Source: Caballeronia telluris
GTDB lineage: Bacteria; Pseudomonadota; Gammaproteobacteria; Burkholderiales; Burkholderiaceae
Reading direction: 5' to 3'
DNA: 47,840 nucleotides
Assembly: GCF_001544495.1 (NCBI RefSeq)
Contig: NZ_FCNZ02000032.1
Span: forward strand, 1 to 47,840
The notes under the pieces were generated by a model. It was not told the origin of the DNA. It saw only the letters and a program-made list of their open reading frames with translations, and did not search any database. Shown one piece after another: positions 33,162 through 42,526 of this stretch. Positions within the stretch are counted from its first letter, which is position 1; every line of letters begins with the position of its first letter. Both the position numbers and the translations under genes were made by a program.

Positions 33162-34382
33162 GTGTCGAACGTAATGAGCTCGCTGTCAGTCAGCGAGACC
33201 CGGGCAGAGCTGTTTCGCGAAACCCTCGATAAAACCGCGCAAAAGGTCGCTTCCGACGAGCTGACCTTCGGCGTCGAATTCCCGCAAGTCACCGGCCCCG
33301 ATGGTCAATGGGTGCGTCTGCCCGCCTCGCTTTCGGCGGGCTACGACGGCGACGCATGGAGCCACGGCAACTGGTTCTGCGGCTTCTGGGTCGGCTTGCT
33401 GCTGAGCTCGTACCTGCACACCGGCGAGGCGCGCTTTCTAGAATGGGCGCGCGCTCGCATGTTGCTCGTCCGCCAGCGCGCGCAGGATCCGAACACGCAT
33501 GACATCGGCTTCATCTTCGACAGCAGCGCGGTGCCGGGACATCACATCACCGGCGACTCGTGGTTCGCCGACATTGCGCTCGAAGCCGCCGACAAGCTGC
33601 GCGCTCGACTCGTGACAACGCGCAACGGCGCGTATCTCGCGTCCTGGGGACCGATCTCCGATCCGCGCGGCCGGAGCGCCTCCGCGATCGACACGATGGC
33701 CAATCTGTCGCTGCTCTACTGGGCCGCCGGTCACGCCGACGACGGCAGCTACCGGCAAGCCGCGGACGCGCACGCCGAGATGACCGCGCGCGCCTTCGTC
33801 CGCGCCGACGACTCGACCTATCACGCCGTCGAATACGACGTGCACAGCGGCGCCCGGAAACGGGGCTACACGTTTCAAGGCGCGTTCGACGAATCCGCGT
33901 GGAGTCGCGGCCAGGCTTGGGCGATTTACGGCTACGTCAACTCCGCGCGGGAAACCGGCAAGCGCGCGTATCTGGATCTGGCCGAGCGTCTCGCCGATTA
34001 CTACCTGCGCCGCCTCGACGGGCGTAAGGTGCCTCCGTGGGACTTCGATGCGACCGGCCGCGACGCCGAGATCAAGGACACGGCCGCTGCTGCCGTGGTG
34101 GCGTCGGCCTTGCTGGAGATGGCACGCGTGCATCCCGAGGCGCAAGCCGCCGCGAAATGGCGAGGCCACGGCCTCGCGATGCTCGAAGCGCTATGCCGCG
34201 ACGAATTCACCCGGGACGGCCAGCACGGGCTGTTGCATAACTCGTGCTACTCGAAGCCGCACAATATCGGCGTGGACGGCGCGACCATGTTCGGCGACTT
34301 TTACTTCGTCGAGGCGCTATGCCGCGCCGTGCATCCCGGCAAGCTACGCCCGCTGGACCACACGCGTATTCCACTCGCCTGA
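33162..34382 (+). CDS. GH88/GH105-type unsaturated glucuronyl hydrolase
   Basis: A 406-residue (alpha/alpha)6-barrel protein. The two family aspartates appear in NTHDIGFIFDSS (Asp114) and SAIDTMANLSLLYWAAGHAD (Asp177). Other family blocks are HGNWFCGFWVGLLLSSYLHT and ESAWSRGQAWAIYGYVN. No signal peptide is seen, so it should act in the cytoplasm on unsaturated uronic-acid disaccharides made by polysaccharide lyases. No lyase, transporter or KduI/KduD gene lies nearby. ATG 33162 may instead be read as GTG because the codon is gtgtcgaacg; the ribosome site AAGGAG lies just upstream. Confidence 0.88.
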   Translation: MSNVMSSLSVSETRAELFRETLDKTAQKVASDELTFGVEFPQVTGPDGQWVRLPASLSAGYDGDAWSHGNWFCGFWVGLLLSSYLHTGEARFLEWARARMLLVRQRAQDPNTHDIGFIFDSSAVPGHHITGDSWFADIALEAADKLRARLVTTRNGAYLASWGPISDPRGRSASAIDTMANLSLLYWAAGHADDGSYRQAADAHAEMTARAFVRADDSTYHAVEYDVHSGARKRGYTFQGAFDESAWSRGQAWAIYGYVNSARETGKRAYLDLAERLADYYLRRLDGRKVPPWDFDATGRDAEIKDTAAAAVVASALLEMARVHPEAQAAAKWRGHGLAMLEALCRDEFTRDGQHGLLHNSCYSKPHNIGVDGATMFGDFYFVEALCRAVHPGKLRPLDHTRIPLA

Positions 34383-34560
34383 GCGTCACGACGAAGCCAC
34401 GACGAACGGCGGAACGACGGCATCGCCGCCGAACCGCCCACGACTAGTCACTCATCACTGCTTGTTCACTTGCCATTGAAGGATCGGAAGCGATCGAATG
34501 CATGTTCCGCTCTCTAGCACGCCGACGGCTGAAGGCGGCACTCGCGACCCTTCGGCCTTT

Positions 34561-35200
34561 CTACCGATGCGACCTCTCCTTCACCGCGCGAAGTGTCAGG
34601 ACACTGTCGCCCGCGATGCCTGTGACGCCCAACGCGATCAAGGCTCCCGTCGGTCCGAGTACTGTTGCAAGCAGGCCCGCTAACAGCGTTCCGAGCGGCC
34701 AACATCCGATACCGACAGTGACCAGACCGAACACACGATTACGCATGACGCCGGGCACGGACTCGATCACGATAGTCGTCTGGTGTATGTTGTAGGCGGC
34801 GCTACCAAAGCCGCCCACGAAGAGAATGACGAGCAACGAAGCCAGCGAGCATCGGAAAGAACTCGCGAACCCAGCGATCGCAATAGCCAGGAAAAACACG
34901 CTGGATCCGGCTATCAACCAGACAAAGGATCGCCTTCGTAGGCGAGCGCCTCCGATGATCGCGCCGGCGACAAAAGGGCCGCGGCGCAAAGCGACGCCGT
35001 TGCGGAGAGGAAATAGGATGTCGAGACGCCGAGTGCTCCGTAGATCAAGCCTCCAAGCAGAGGCCCGAGACATCGCGTCGCGAAGTTGGTCATGCTGTCG
35101 ATAGCGACCGCGCGAGCGGCCATCGCCGTGCCCGCTGTCTCCGCAATCATGCGCCTACGCGCAGGCATCTCGGTGGCATAGACGACACCGCTCACGAGCG
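34561..35200 (-). pseudogene. MFS transporter remnant, truncated and frameshifted
   Basis: On the minus strand, one frame (to about 34914) reads AARAVAIDSMTNFATRCLGP then LLGGLIYGALGVSTSYFLSA. A second frame continues FVWLIAGSSVFFLAIAIAGF and AYNIHQTTIVIESVPGVMRN, ending at 34561. These match TM4-5 and the C-terminal half of DUF894/enterobactin-exporter-like major facilitators. The first third is missing and the central loop is shortened. It is not associated with a regulator or catabolic genes here. Confidence 0.75.
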
Positions 35201-35233
35201 CGGCAGCGCAAGGGGTCTGGCGACACCGATCTC

Positions 35234-35470
35234 ATGAGGTATGTGAACGTCGAAGCCGCGCTTGAACGCTTTTTGGAAAGAGCCGAGCGAGAAAGCGTGT
35301 GGCACTTTGAGCCGGACGACGCGACGCTGTTCGAGGCGATCCTGCGGCAAGCCGACCGCCAGCTTGATGATGCGCCCAGCTATGTGCACATGGACGCGAG
35401 CGCGCGCCTGGATCGGTTCACGCTCAGCGGACGACGGTCGCCGCTGCCGAGCGCGGCGCGCATGCAGTAA
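35234..35470 (+). CDS. Small hypothetical protein
   Basis: A 78-residue frame, MRYVNVEAALERFLERAERE, rich in Arg, Ala and Asp with alternating charged residues and no membrane segment or signal. A middle part, DDATLFEAILRQADRQLDDA, could form an amphipathic helix. No good ribosome site is visible before the ATG and no family is recognised. It stands alone between two broken genes, so it may be a remnant. Confidence 0.3.
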   Translation: MRYVNVEAALERFLERAERESVWHFEPDDATLFEAILRQADRQLDDAPSYVHMDASARLDRFTLSGRRSPLPSAARMQ

Positions 35471-35609
35471 CGCTCGCTTTCGCCGGAAAAACAATGTCAT
35501 TCGGCTGACTTGTGCACAACGGTCAAGCGGTTGGCCGCCGCAGACGCTTAGTATAACCGAGTAAAATGTGTTAATGTTACTTATGTGAAATTGTAGTATT
35601 GACCCGCAT

Positions 35610-36523
35610 TTATAAGCCGGCGACAAGTCGCGCGAACTCGTCTCTCACGGCGTCGCAGAAGGTCGCGGCCACGACCGGGATTGGCTGAGAAGCATTTGTC
35701 ACGATGTAGAAGTGATCCGGAACGGCAGGCGCGAATGACTTCACCACCACTCGCTGATGCGCATGGGCTGCCGTGACGGGGTCGATCAGTGCGACTCCCG
35801 CACGATTCGCGACCAACGCCACGATCGCTTGCGATAGCTGCGCCTCGATCACGAGATTACGTGTCACGCCCGCTTCCACGAAGACGCGGTCGATCGCGGC
35901 GCGGGCGTCGAAGCTTTGAGGAAACGAAACGAAACGAAGCGCTCGCCGCTCAGATCGTCCGGACTCAACGATGCACGGCGCGCCAGGCGATGCCCGCGCG
36001 GCACGATACATCGCATCACCGCGTTCGGAAGCCGCTCGCTCTTCACGGCTGGATGCGGGATAGCCTCGGCGATCAGGCCCGCGTCGCACTGACCGGAAGC
36101 GACCTTGTCCACCACCGTCGTCGCACTGTGCGCGAACAGACTCACGTCGATGCCGGGATGCTGCTCGACGAAGCGCGCGATCACCGCCGGCAGCAGGTCG
36201 AGCGCGACGGCGGGCGACCCCGCCACGCGAAGCGAACCGCGCCGCATCGCGCGAATCTGGTGGGCCGCCTGCGCGATACGGTCGAGGTCGACGAACGCGC
36301 GCTCCACTTCCTCGAACAGCACGCGCGCTTCGGACGTGGGCGTAAGCCTCCCCTGCTGCCGTTCGAACAGCACGAAGCCGACGCGGCTTTCAAGATCGGC
36401 GATAAGGCGGCTCACCGCGGGCTGCGAAATATGCAGCGACTCGGCGGCGCGCGTGACGGTGTGTCGAAGCATGACCGCGCGAAACGCTTCGATCTGCCGG
36501 ATTTTGAGTTCGGACATTTCCAT
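35610..36523 (-). pseudogene. LysR-type regulator, shifted by one 5-bp repeat unit
   Basis: The minus-strand gene starts MEMSELKIRQIEAFRAVMLR. Its winged HTH is VTRAAESLHISQPAVSRLIA. The effector domain runs to GERFVSF, and then the frame breaks. Removing one copy of the pentamer CGTTT (three tandem copies, plus-strand gaaac x3 at 35921-35935) restores FVSFPQSFDARAAIDRVFVE and an open frame to 35610. It lies divergently, about 100 bases from the oxidase genes at 36.6 kb, and would be their regulator. The break may be reversible through repeat slippage. Confidence 0.85.
35921..35935. repeat. Pentanucleotide tandem repeat (gaaac x3) in LysR gene
   Basis: Three perfect gaaac units in tandem inside the effector-domain coding region; a near-copy, gaagc, follows. 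With two units the LysR reading frame is continuous; with three, as here, it is shifted by +5 bases. The array is short for a classical contingency locus but is positioned exactly at the frame break. Confidence 0.75.
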
Positions 36524-36625
36524 AACACTGGATTATAGATGACCGATCAATCGGCATTTGACGGGCTTTTTTGCTCCGCCCAAAGTTGCGTCTCGATACA
36601 TAAACGCAGGCGGAAAGTGCAATCT

Positions 36626-37750
36626 ATGCACGTCGATCGGGCCCATAACACACCTCGCCGCTTCGATATCGTGGTCGCGGGCGGCGGACTCGTCGGCATG
36701 GTCATCGCCTACGGGCTCGCGCGCGCGGGCCAGCGCGTAGCCGTGTGCGACGGAGCCGACTCCGCGCATCGCGCGGCGCGCGGCAATTTCGGCCTCGTCT
36801 GGGTGCAGGGCAAAGGCGGAAGTTGCCTGCCTTATGCGCAGTGGTCGCGCGAGTCGTCGGAGCGCTGGAGCGCTTTCGCTACGCAGTTGAAGTGCGAAAC
36901 GGGCATCGACGCCGGATTCGAACGGCCCGGCGGCATCGAGTTGTGTGAGACGGCCGAACAGCTCGAAGCCGGCCGGCAGCTGCTCCAATCGATTCATGCG
37001 CAGGACGCATCGCTCGATTACGAGGTGCTCGACATTGACGCGCTGAAGGCGCATGTGCCCTCCGCATCGGATGAACTTGCGGGCGCGCTCTATTCGCCGC
37101 ACGATGGTCACGCGAACCCGCTCTACACGCTGCGGGCCATGCAGCAGGCCTTTGCGTCGCACGGCGGCACGTATCTTCCGCACAACGAGGTGCGCGAGAT
37201 TCGCCCTCGCGCGGGCCGCTTCGAGATCGACACGACGCGCGGCACGCTGGAAGCCGGACGCGTCGTCCTCGCCGCGGATCTCGACAACAAGCGTCTTGCA
37301 CCGATGGTCGGCATGAACGCGCCGATCACGCCTCTGCGCGGTCAGATCATGGTGACCGAGCGACTCGCGCCGTTTCTCGACTATCCGACGCTGGTCGTGC
37401 GGCAGACGCGCGAAGGCTCCGTGCTCCTCGGCGACTCCGCCGAGCAGGTCGGCTTCGACGACGGTCAGACACGCGCCGTCATGGCCGATATCGCCCGGCG
37501 CGCACGCACCGCGTTTCCGGCACTCGCGCATGCGCGCATCGTGCGGGCATGGGGTGCGTTGCGCATCATGACGCCGGACGGACTGCCGGTCTACGAGGAA
37601 TCGGCGGCGCATCCCGGCGCGTTCCTCGCCATTTGTCATAGCGGCGTGACGCTCGCTGCCGCACATGCGGACATCATCGCGCCGTGGATCGCGGGCGGCG
37701 CACAGCCCGTGATTCTTCATCCTTTCGTCGCCACGCGCTTCTCGAATTAG
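36626..37750 (+). CDS. FAD-dependent oxidoreductase, small catalytic subunit (opine/HCN synthase-like)
   Basis: A 374-residue DAO-family flavoprotein with FAD motif IVVAGGGLVGMVIAYGLARA near residues 15-34. A later block is VVLAADLDNKRLAPMVGMNA and the C-terminal part has ICHSGVTLAAAHADIIAPWI. By order of genes (this subunit, a small 2Fe-2S protein, then an FAD/NAD/BFD subunit) it matches OoxB/HcnC-type or hydroxyproline-type dehydrogenase complexes. The substrate would be an opine, imino acid or glycine-like compound. I chose the ATG at 36626; the longer ORF start at 36539 adds an unlikely Ser/Cys/Arg stretch. Confidence 0.88.
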   Translation: MHVDRAHNTPRRFDIVVAGGGLVGMVIAYGLARAGQRVAVCDGADSAHRAARGNFGLVWVQGKGGSCLPYAQWSRESSERWSAFATQLKCETGIDAGFERPGGIELCETAEQLEAGRQLLQSIHAQDASLDYEVLDIDALKAHVPSASDELAGALYSPHDGHANPLYTLRAMQQAFASHGGTYLPHNEVREIRPRAGRFEIDTTRGTLEAGRVVLAADLDNKRLAPMVGMNAPITPLRGQIMVTERLAPFLDYPTLVVRQTREGSVLLGDSAEQVGFDDGQTRAVMADIARRARTAFPALAHARIVRAWGALRIMTPDGLPVYEESAAHPGAFLAICHSGVTLAAAHADIIAPWIAGGAQPVILHPFVATRFSN

Positions 37751-37752
37751 AC

Positions 37753-38055
37753 ATGCCCACGCACTTCGAATCCCTCGCCACCCTGTCGACGCCGCTGGTA
37801 CGCATCGATATCGACGGCGCGCATCGGCACCTACCGTCGCATTACACGGTCGCGGCGGTGCTGCTCGAAAGCGGCACGCTGGCGTGCCGGAGCATGCCGG
37901 TCAGCGGCGCACCGCGCGGACCGTTCTGCATGATGGGCGTGTGCTTCGACTGTCTGGTCGAAATCGACGGCGTGCCGAACGTGCAGGCGTGCATGACGCG
38001 CGTGTGCGAAGGCATGCGTGTGCGTCCGATGTCCGGCAAGGCGAGACTCGCATGA
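37753..38055 (+). CDS. Small 2Fe-2S ferredoxin-like subunit
   Basis: A 100-residue protein related to the N-terminal 2Fe-2S domain of sarcosine oxidase and to small subunits of opine-type oxidases. Four cysteines, FCMMGVCFDCLVEIDG (59, 64, 67) and NVQACMT (80), form the C-x4-C-x2-C...C pattern. The preceding RGPFC and start RIDIDGAHRHLPSHYTVAAV are typical. It starts two bases after the previous stop and its own TGA overlaps the next ATG (ATGA). It would carry electrons between the two flavin subunits. Confidence 0.88.
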   Translation: MPTHFESLATLSTPLVRIDIDGAHRHLPSHYTVAAVLLESGTLACRSMPVSGAPRGPFCMMGVCFDCLVEIDGVPNVQACMTRVCEGMRVRPMSGKARLA

Positions 38056-39507
38056 CACGGCATCCTGCACAGTCGAAGTGCGATCTGCTGATTATCGGCG
38101 CCGGGCCTGCGGGCATGTCGGCGGCGATCGTGGCGCGCCGCGCGGGCCTCGAGGTGATCGTCGCGGACGAAGGCGAAGCGCCGGAGGACAGATCTATCGC
38201 AACGCATCGCGGTCTCCGCTCGCGGATGCATCCGTGCTCGGCGACGAATATCGCGCGGGACGCGCGCTGATCGACGCTTTCGACGCCAGCGGCGTGACAC
38301 ATCTCGCGAACTGCGTCGTATGGCAGATCGAGTCCGGAAACGGCCGTGCGGTCGCGATGCTCACGCGCCGCGCGCACGCCGGCGAGCCCGGCGGCACGCT
38401 CGACGTATCGGCGCGCGCGGTGCTCGTCGCGACGGGCGCGCAGGAGCGTCCGTGGCCCGTGCGCGGCTGGACGTTGCCGGGCGTGATGGGCGTCGGCGCG
38501 GCGCAGACGCTGCTGAAGTCGTCCGGATTGGCGCCCTCGCAAGATGCCGTGCTCGCCGGCTGCGGACCGCTCTTGTGGCTGTTCGCACGCAATTGCTGAA
38601 TGCGGGACGCCGTGTGCGGGCCATCCTCGACACGACGCCGCGCGATGCCTGGCGCGCGGCGCTGCCTCATGCCCTCCCCGCGCTCGCCGGCGCCGACTAT
38701 CTGCTCAAGGGTCTGCGCATGATGCGAGCGGTGAATCGCGCGGGCATCCCGGTTCATCGCGGTGCGAGCGCGTTTTCGATCGAAGGCGAAGGACGCGCCG
38801 AACGCGTGCATTTCGTCGATGAACAAGGCGCGTCCCGATCGATCGACACCTCGCTCGTGCTGCTGCATCAGGGCGTGATTCCGCCGACGCAACTGTCGCG
38901 CGCGCTCGGTTGCGAGCACGAATGGGATGCGTCGTCGGCGTGCTGGCGGCCTCGCACCGATGCGCGCGGGCGCAGCAGCGTGGAGAACGTGTGGATCGCC
39001 GGCGATGGCGCGGGTATCGGCGGGGCGAAGGCCGCCGCGCACGCGGGGACGCTTGCGGCGCTCGATATCGCGCGCGAACTCGGCTCGCTCGATGCGCCAG
39101 CGCGCGATGCACGCAGCCGTCCTGCGCGGCTTGCGATGAAACGCCATCTCGCCGTGCGCCCGCTGCTCGATGCGCTCTACGCGCCGCCCGCGGCGCTGCG
39201 CCGTCCCCCCGACGACGTGATCGTGTGCCGGTGCGAGGAAGTCACCGCGGGCGAGATTCGCGCGATCGCGGCGCTGGGCTGCCAGGGACCCAATCAGATG
39301 AAGGCATTCTCACGCTGCGGCATGGGTCCGTGTCAGGGCCGATGGTGCGGCACGACGGTCGGCGAACTGATCGCGCAGGTGCAGGAGCGCGCGGTCGGCA
39401 ATGTCGGTTACTACCGCATCCGCGCGATCAAGCCAGTCACGGTCGATGAAATCGCCGAGTCCATCGCGCTCGACCACGACTTTGCACGCGGCGAATTTCC
39501 CAGTTGA
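38052..39507 (+). pseudogene. FAD/NAD-binding large subunit with BFD 2Fe-2S domain, two frameshifts
   Basis: ATG at 38052 overlaps the ferredoxin stop. FAD motif: CDLLIIGAGPAGMSAAIVAR. A shift near 38182 leads into AGGQIYRNASRSPLADASVL, then VLVATGAQERPWPVRGWTLP and the GVMGVGAAQTLLKSSG block. A second shift near 38587 leads into QLLNAGRRVRAILDTTPRDA. ENVWIAGDGAGIGGAKAAAH is the second FAD motif. The C-terminal BFD-like domain has VIVCRCEEVTAGE and RCGMGPCQGRWCG for an iron-sulfur cluster. Corrected length is about 480 residues, as in OoxA/HcnB. Both breaks look like single lost bases. As written, the complex would lack this subunit. Confidence 0.9.
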
Positions 39508-39552
39508 TTCCATCCACGACAGACGAAACGACACCCCACACACGGAGACTCA

Positions 39553-39729
39553 ATGAAGACCATACGCGCAAAGACGATGTTGACCGCCGCCGCGCTCGCC
39601 CTGATGGCCGCCGCGTTATCGCTTCCCCCGCCCGGAAGGCAGCCCGGCGGACGGATCACATGGTCGAGCGCTTTCCGGATGTGCTTCGCATTTGAGGAAA
39701 TAGCGCGCCGGGAGACACGTCGCCGATGA
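39553..39729 (+). pseudogene. Stub of a secreted protein gene (probable binding protein)
   Basis: ATG at 39553 with an ACGGAGA site opens MKTIRAKTMLTAAALALMAA, a clean signal peptide, but after ALSLPPPG the frame turns into arginine-rich noise and stops at 39727-39729. It lies directly after the oxidase operon, a common place for an ABC binding-protein gene for the same substrate. The rest of such a gene is not in the window, so a deletion is likely. Confidence 0.45.
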
Positions 39730-39830
39730 GCAACGACAGGCGATTACGTCTGCAATAAACCTTTACGCGTAGATTATTGTTTCCGACAATACATACCTGC
39801 AGTCAGTGGCAATATACCGCTGAGAGTTAG

Positions 39831-40118
39831 CTGAGAGAAGATCATGTCCCCCTCACTGAGCTCACATACAAGGGCTTCGCACTGATTCCGGTCATCGCGC
39901 AGGACGACAATATGTATGCGGCGATGCTGATAATCGGCGCGCCCGACGGCGTCAGGCGCGCTACCGGAGTGCTCGGCGACTTTCCTTGCCCGCTCGAGGC
40001 CCAGCGCTTCGCCCTTTCGTACGGAATGGCAGAGATCGACCATCGGACCTCACCTCAACCAGAGTGGATCCCGAATTCGGCGCACCACATTCATTTTGAG
40101 ATAGCGACCTTTCGCTAA
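39831..40118 (+). CDS. Hypothetical protein, start uncertain
   Basis: The open frame reads VPLTELTYKGFALIPVIAQD and DDNMYAAMLIIGAPDGVRRA, ending in SAHHIHFEIATFR at 40116-40118. It looks like real coding sequence with alternating strands and a helix, about 95 residues. There is no ATG before Met at 39912, which would cut the first beta strands, and a stop at 39828-39830 precedes the frame. A broken or non-canonical start is likely. No function is recognised. Confidence 0.4.
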   Translation: MREDHVPLTELTYKGFALIPVIAQDDNMYAAMLIIGAPDGVRRATGVLGDFPCPLEAQRFALSYGMAEIDHRTSPQPEWIPNSAHHIHFEIATFR

Positions 40119-40599
40119 CCCTGGGACTCGAAGAAAGCCGCGTCGTCGGATCTCGATGCTGCTTCCGAGATGACGCGGAATTCAACGTCGTCGAGTCCGA
40201 ATTCTTTTGATAGCGCCCAGCAAAAAGCCTTGCTTATGCAAAACTAAAGCCCGTCGGGCCACTTGGCGCTCCCGCTCGCGCTACGCTTCGTTCCACGTCT
40301 GCCTGTTGCTCCAACCGGCGACCAAGCAGTCATCCGCACGGCAATTCCTGAGCCCTGCCATGGTCGCAGGCGGATCGCATCGGCATCTGGAATTGCATGA
40401 CGTCCGCGCGTCGCGCTGCGCCGCAGTCCCAAAGCTTTAGGTTCAAGACGACGTGCGTTCACTCGTCGCAGTTGGACCAGGCGATCCCTTCATCGAATGC
40501 GCGCGCCCGTGTTTTGGCCGGCCTGTTGCCATACCGCCATCAACACTTCAGCCCAACGCCGTTGCGATCATCCTGCAAACACGTGTCAGGCCTCACAAC
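40119..40599. other. 480-base stretch without a recognised gene
   Basis: Short overlapping frames on both strands, none with a recognisable domain. It covers the downstream region of hpnJ, whose stop is at 40600. I see no clear terminator hairpin with a T tract for that gene. Confidence 0.4.
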
Positions 40600-42021
40600 T
40601 CACGCCTTATGGTCCCTGAGGAACCTGAAGAACTCCGCGCCCTCTTGCAGGCGCCGTTTCATCATCTCCCAACTGACCAGCATCTCGCGAACGATTTCCC
40701 AGATCTTCGTCGGTCTGAAATAAAAGCGCTTGTAGAACTCCTCGACGCCAAGAAAAATCTCTTCGCGCGACAAATGCGGATAGCCGATAGTCGATGCCTG
40801 GGTGCCCGCCGAATTGACAAGCGTGATGACCTTGCTTTCTTCCAGCCATCCGTTTTCCACAGCTTGCTTGTGAAGGACCGTCCCCGGATACGGTGCGGCG
40901 AGCGATACCTGGATCGTGTGCGGATTGATCTCCTTCGCGTACTGGATCGTTTTCTGTATCGTCGCGTGCGTTTCCCCGGGGAGCCCGAGAATGAACGTGC
41001 CGTGAATCTTGATGCCGAGCTTGCGGCAATCGTCACTGAAGCGCCGTGCCATATCGGTCCGCAGCCCCTTTTTGACATTCACGAGAATCTGGTCGTCGCC
41101 GGACTCGTAGCCTACGAGCAGGAGCCGCAATCCGTTTTCCTTCATCACTTTGAGGGTTGAATACGGAACGTTCGCTTTGGCGTTGCATGACCATGTCACG
41201 CCGAGCTTGCCCAGGCCGCGAGCGATCTCCTCGGCCCTCGGTCTGAGATCGGTGAAAGTATCGTCGTCGAACATGATCTCCTTCACTTCCGGCATGTTGT
41301 CCCTGATCCATTTCACTTCTTCAAGGACGTGCTCGACCGAGCGGGTGCGATAGCGATGTCCCCCGACCGTATGAGGCCAGAGGCAGAACGTGCAACGCGA
41401 CTTGCAGCCTCGACCCGTGTAGATCGAGACATACGGATGCTTGAGGTAACCGCTGAAGTAGTTCTCGCTCTTGAGGTCACGCTTGTAGACGGGCGCAACG
41501 AACGGCAACTGGTCCATGTCTTCGAGAATCGGCCGGGCGTCGTTGTGCGTGATTCCGCCGTCGGGCAAGCGATAGCTGAGACCCAGAATCGATTCGAATG
41601 GAAGTCCCTGTGCGATGTCACGACAGGTGAAGTCGAATTCTTCACGGCACACGAAATCGATCGCATCGCTTGCGACAAGCGAGCCGTGAGGATCGACGGC
41701 CACCCTTGCCCCGACCATTCCGATCAGGATACTGGACTTGCGCCGCTTCAAATGCTCCGCGAACTGCGCATCGCTCGAAAACGATGGGGAGCTCGTATGA
41801 ATGATGACCAGGTCGTATTCCTGAGCAATGTCGAGCGTCGTATCCAGAGATAGGCCATCCGCGGGCGCATCCACGACGCGGCTGCCCTCGACCAGCGCGG
41901 CAGGCTGCGCAAGCCACGTTGGATACCAGAAGGATCGAATCTCGCGCCTAGTCTGGAACCGTGAGCCCGCTCCGCCGTCGAAGCCGTCGAACGAAGGTGC
42001 TTGTAGAAATAGTGTTTTCAT
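40600..42021 (-). CDS. hpnJ: Hopanoid-associated B12-binding-type radical SAM protein HpnJ
   Basis: A 473-residue radical SAM enzyme. The start LQAPSFDGFDGGAGSRFQTR and REIRSFWYPTWLAQPAALV are highly characteristic of HpnJ. The cluster motif is GRGCKSRCTFCLWP (Cys206, Cys210, Cys213; CX3CX2C). The N-terminal third matches a B12-binding-like Rossmann domain. In Burkholderia, HpnJ is known to convert glucosaminyl-bacteriohopanetetrol to the cyclitol ether head group. I chose the ATG at 42021 with GAGGG 5-6 bases upstream; a TTG 12 bases earlier overlaps that site. It shares its strand with hpnL and hpnI but is separated from them by a broken gene. Confidence 0.93.
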   Translation of the reverse strand: MKTLFLQAPSFDGFDGGAGSRFQTRREIRSFWYPTWLAQPAALVEGSRVVDAPADGLSLDTTLDIAQEYDLVIIHTSSPSFSSDAQFAEHLKRRKSSILIGMVGARVAVDPHGSLVASDAIDFVCREEFDFTCRDIAQGLPFESILGLSYRLPDGGITHNDARPILEDMDQLPFVAPVYKRDLKSENYFSGYLKHPYVSIYTGRGCKSRCTFCLWPHTVGGHRYRTRSVEHVLEEVKWIRDNMPEVKEIMFDDDTFTDLRPRAEEIARGLGKLGVTWSCNAKANVPYSTLKVMKENGLRLLLVGYESGDDQILVNVKKGLRTDMARRFSDDCRKLGIKIHGTFILGLPGETHATIQKTIQYAKEINPHTIQVSLAAPYPGTVLHKQAVENGWLEESKVITLVNSAGTQASTIGYPHLSREEIFLGVEEFYKRFYFRPTKIWEIVREMLVSWEMMKRRLQEGAEFFRFLRDHKA

Positions 42022-42526
42022 AAATGCCCTCAAAGATTACGGTCCGCTTGCGGGATCATTGGCCCACAGGGATTCGCCGGGCGTCGGCGATGTTCGCGAA
42101 TTGATTCAGGCTATCAAAAAACTATGCTAGTCACTCTGGACAGCTGGTACGGGCGCCCCCTCTCAGGTGGGAACTCTGAACTACAGGAGGTCCGCTTAAG
42201 AATACTACGACCCCCGACCTTTGAATTGCAAAACCTCAGTCCCTTCTCCCCTTCGGTCGATTTTTACGTCGAGGTTACTGCTTTGGCCGCCTGTCGTATC
42301 GGTGACCGGTGTCGCGAGACGCAGTGCGCCGGGACCTCTGTTGTACGAACGGTGACGCCTATATTGAGCTTCCGCTCGATCGATTGCCTCCCGCTATTGA
42401 GCACTGGGTGGTGCGAACACGCGCATCCGCGTCGATACAGCCACAGTCCGTTACTGACGGGTCGCTGCGCGCGTTATTTCCCGCCCAACGCGGGCAGAAT
42501 TCTCGACGGCCGGTCGGGCCGCATCG
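42022..42526. other. Upstream region of hpnJ, no gene seen
   Basis: About 500 bases without a recognised CDS. Plus-strand frames such as that at 42124-42552 lack family features and a credible ribosome site. AT-richer bases near 42105-42125 (ctatcaaaaaactatgc) may hold a promoter for hpnJ on the minus strand. Confidence 0.4.

Noticed and set aside
36533..37720. A 395-residue minus-strand frame opposite the DAO-type subunit gene
   Set aside because: No recognisable motif, while the plus strand has an FAD motif and operon context.
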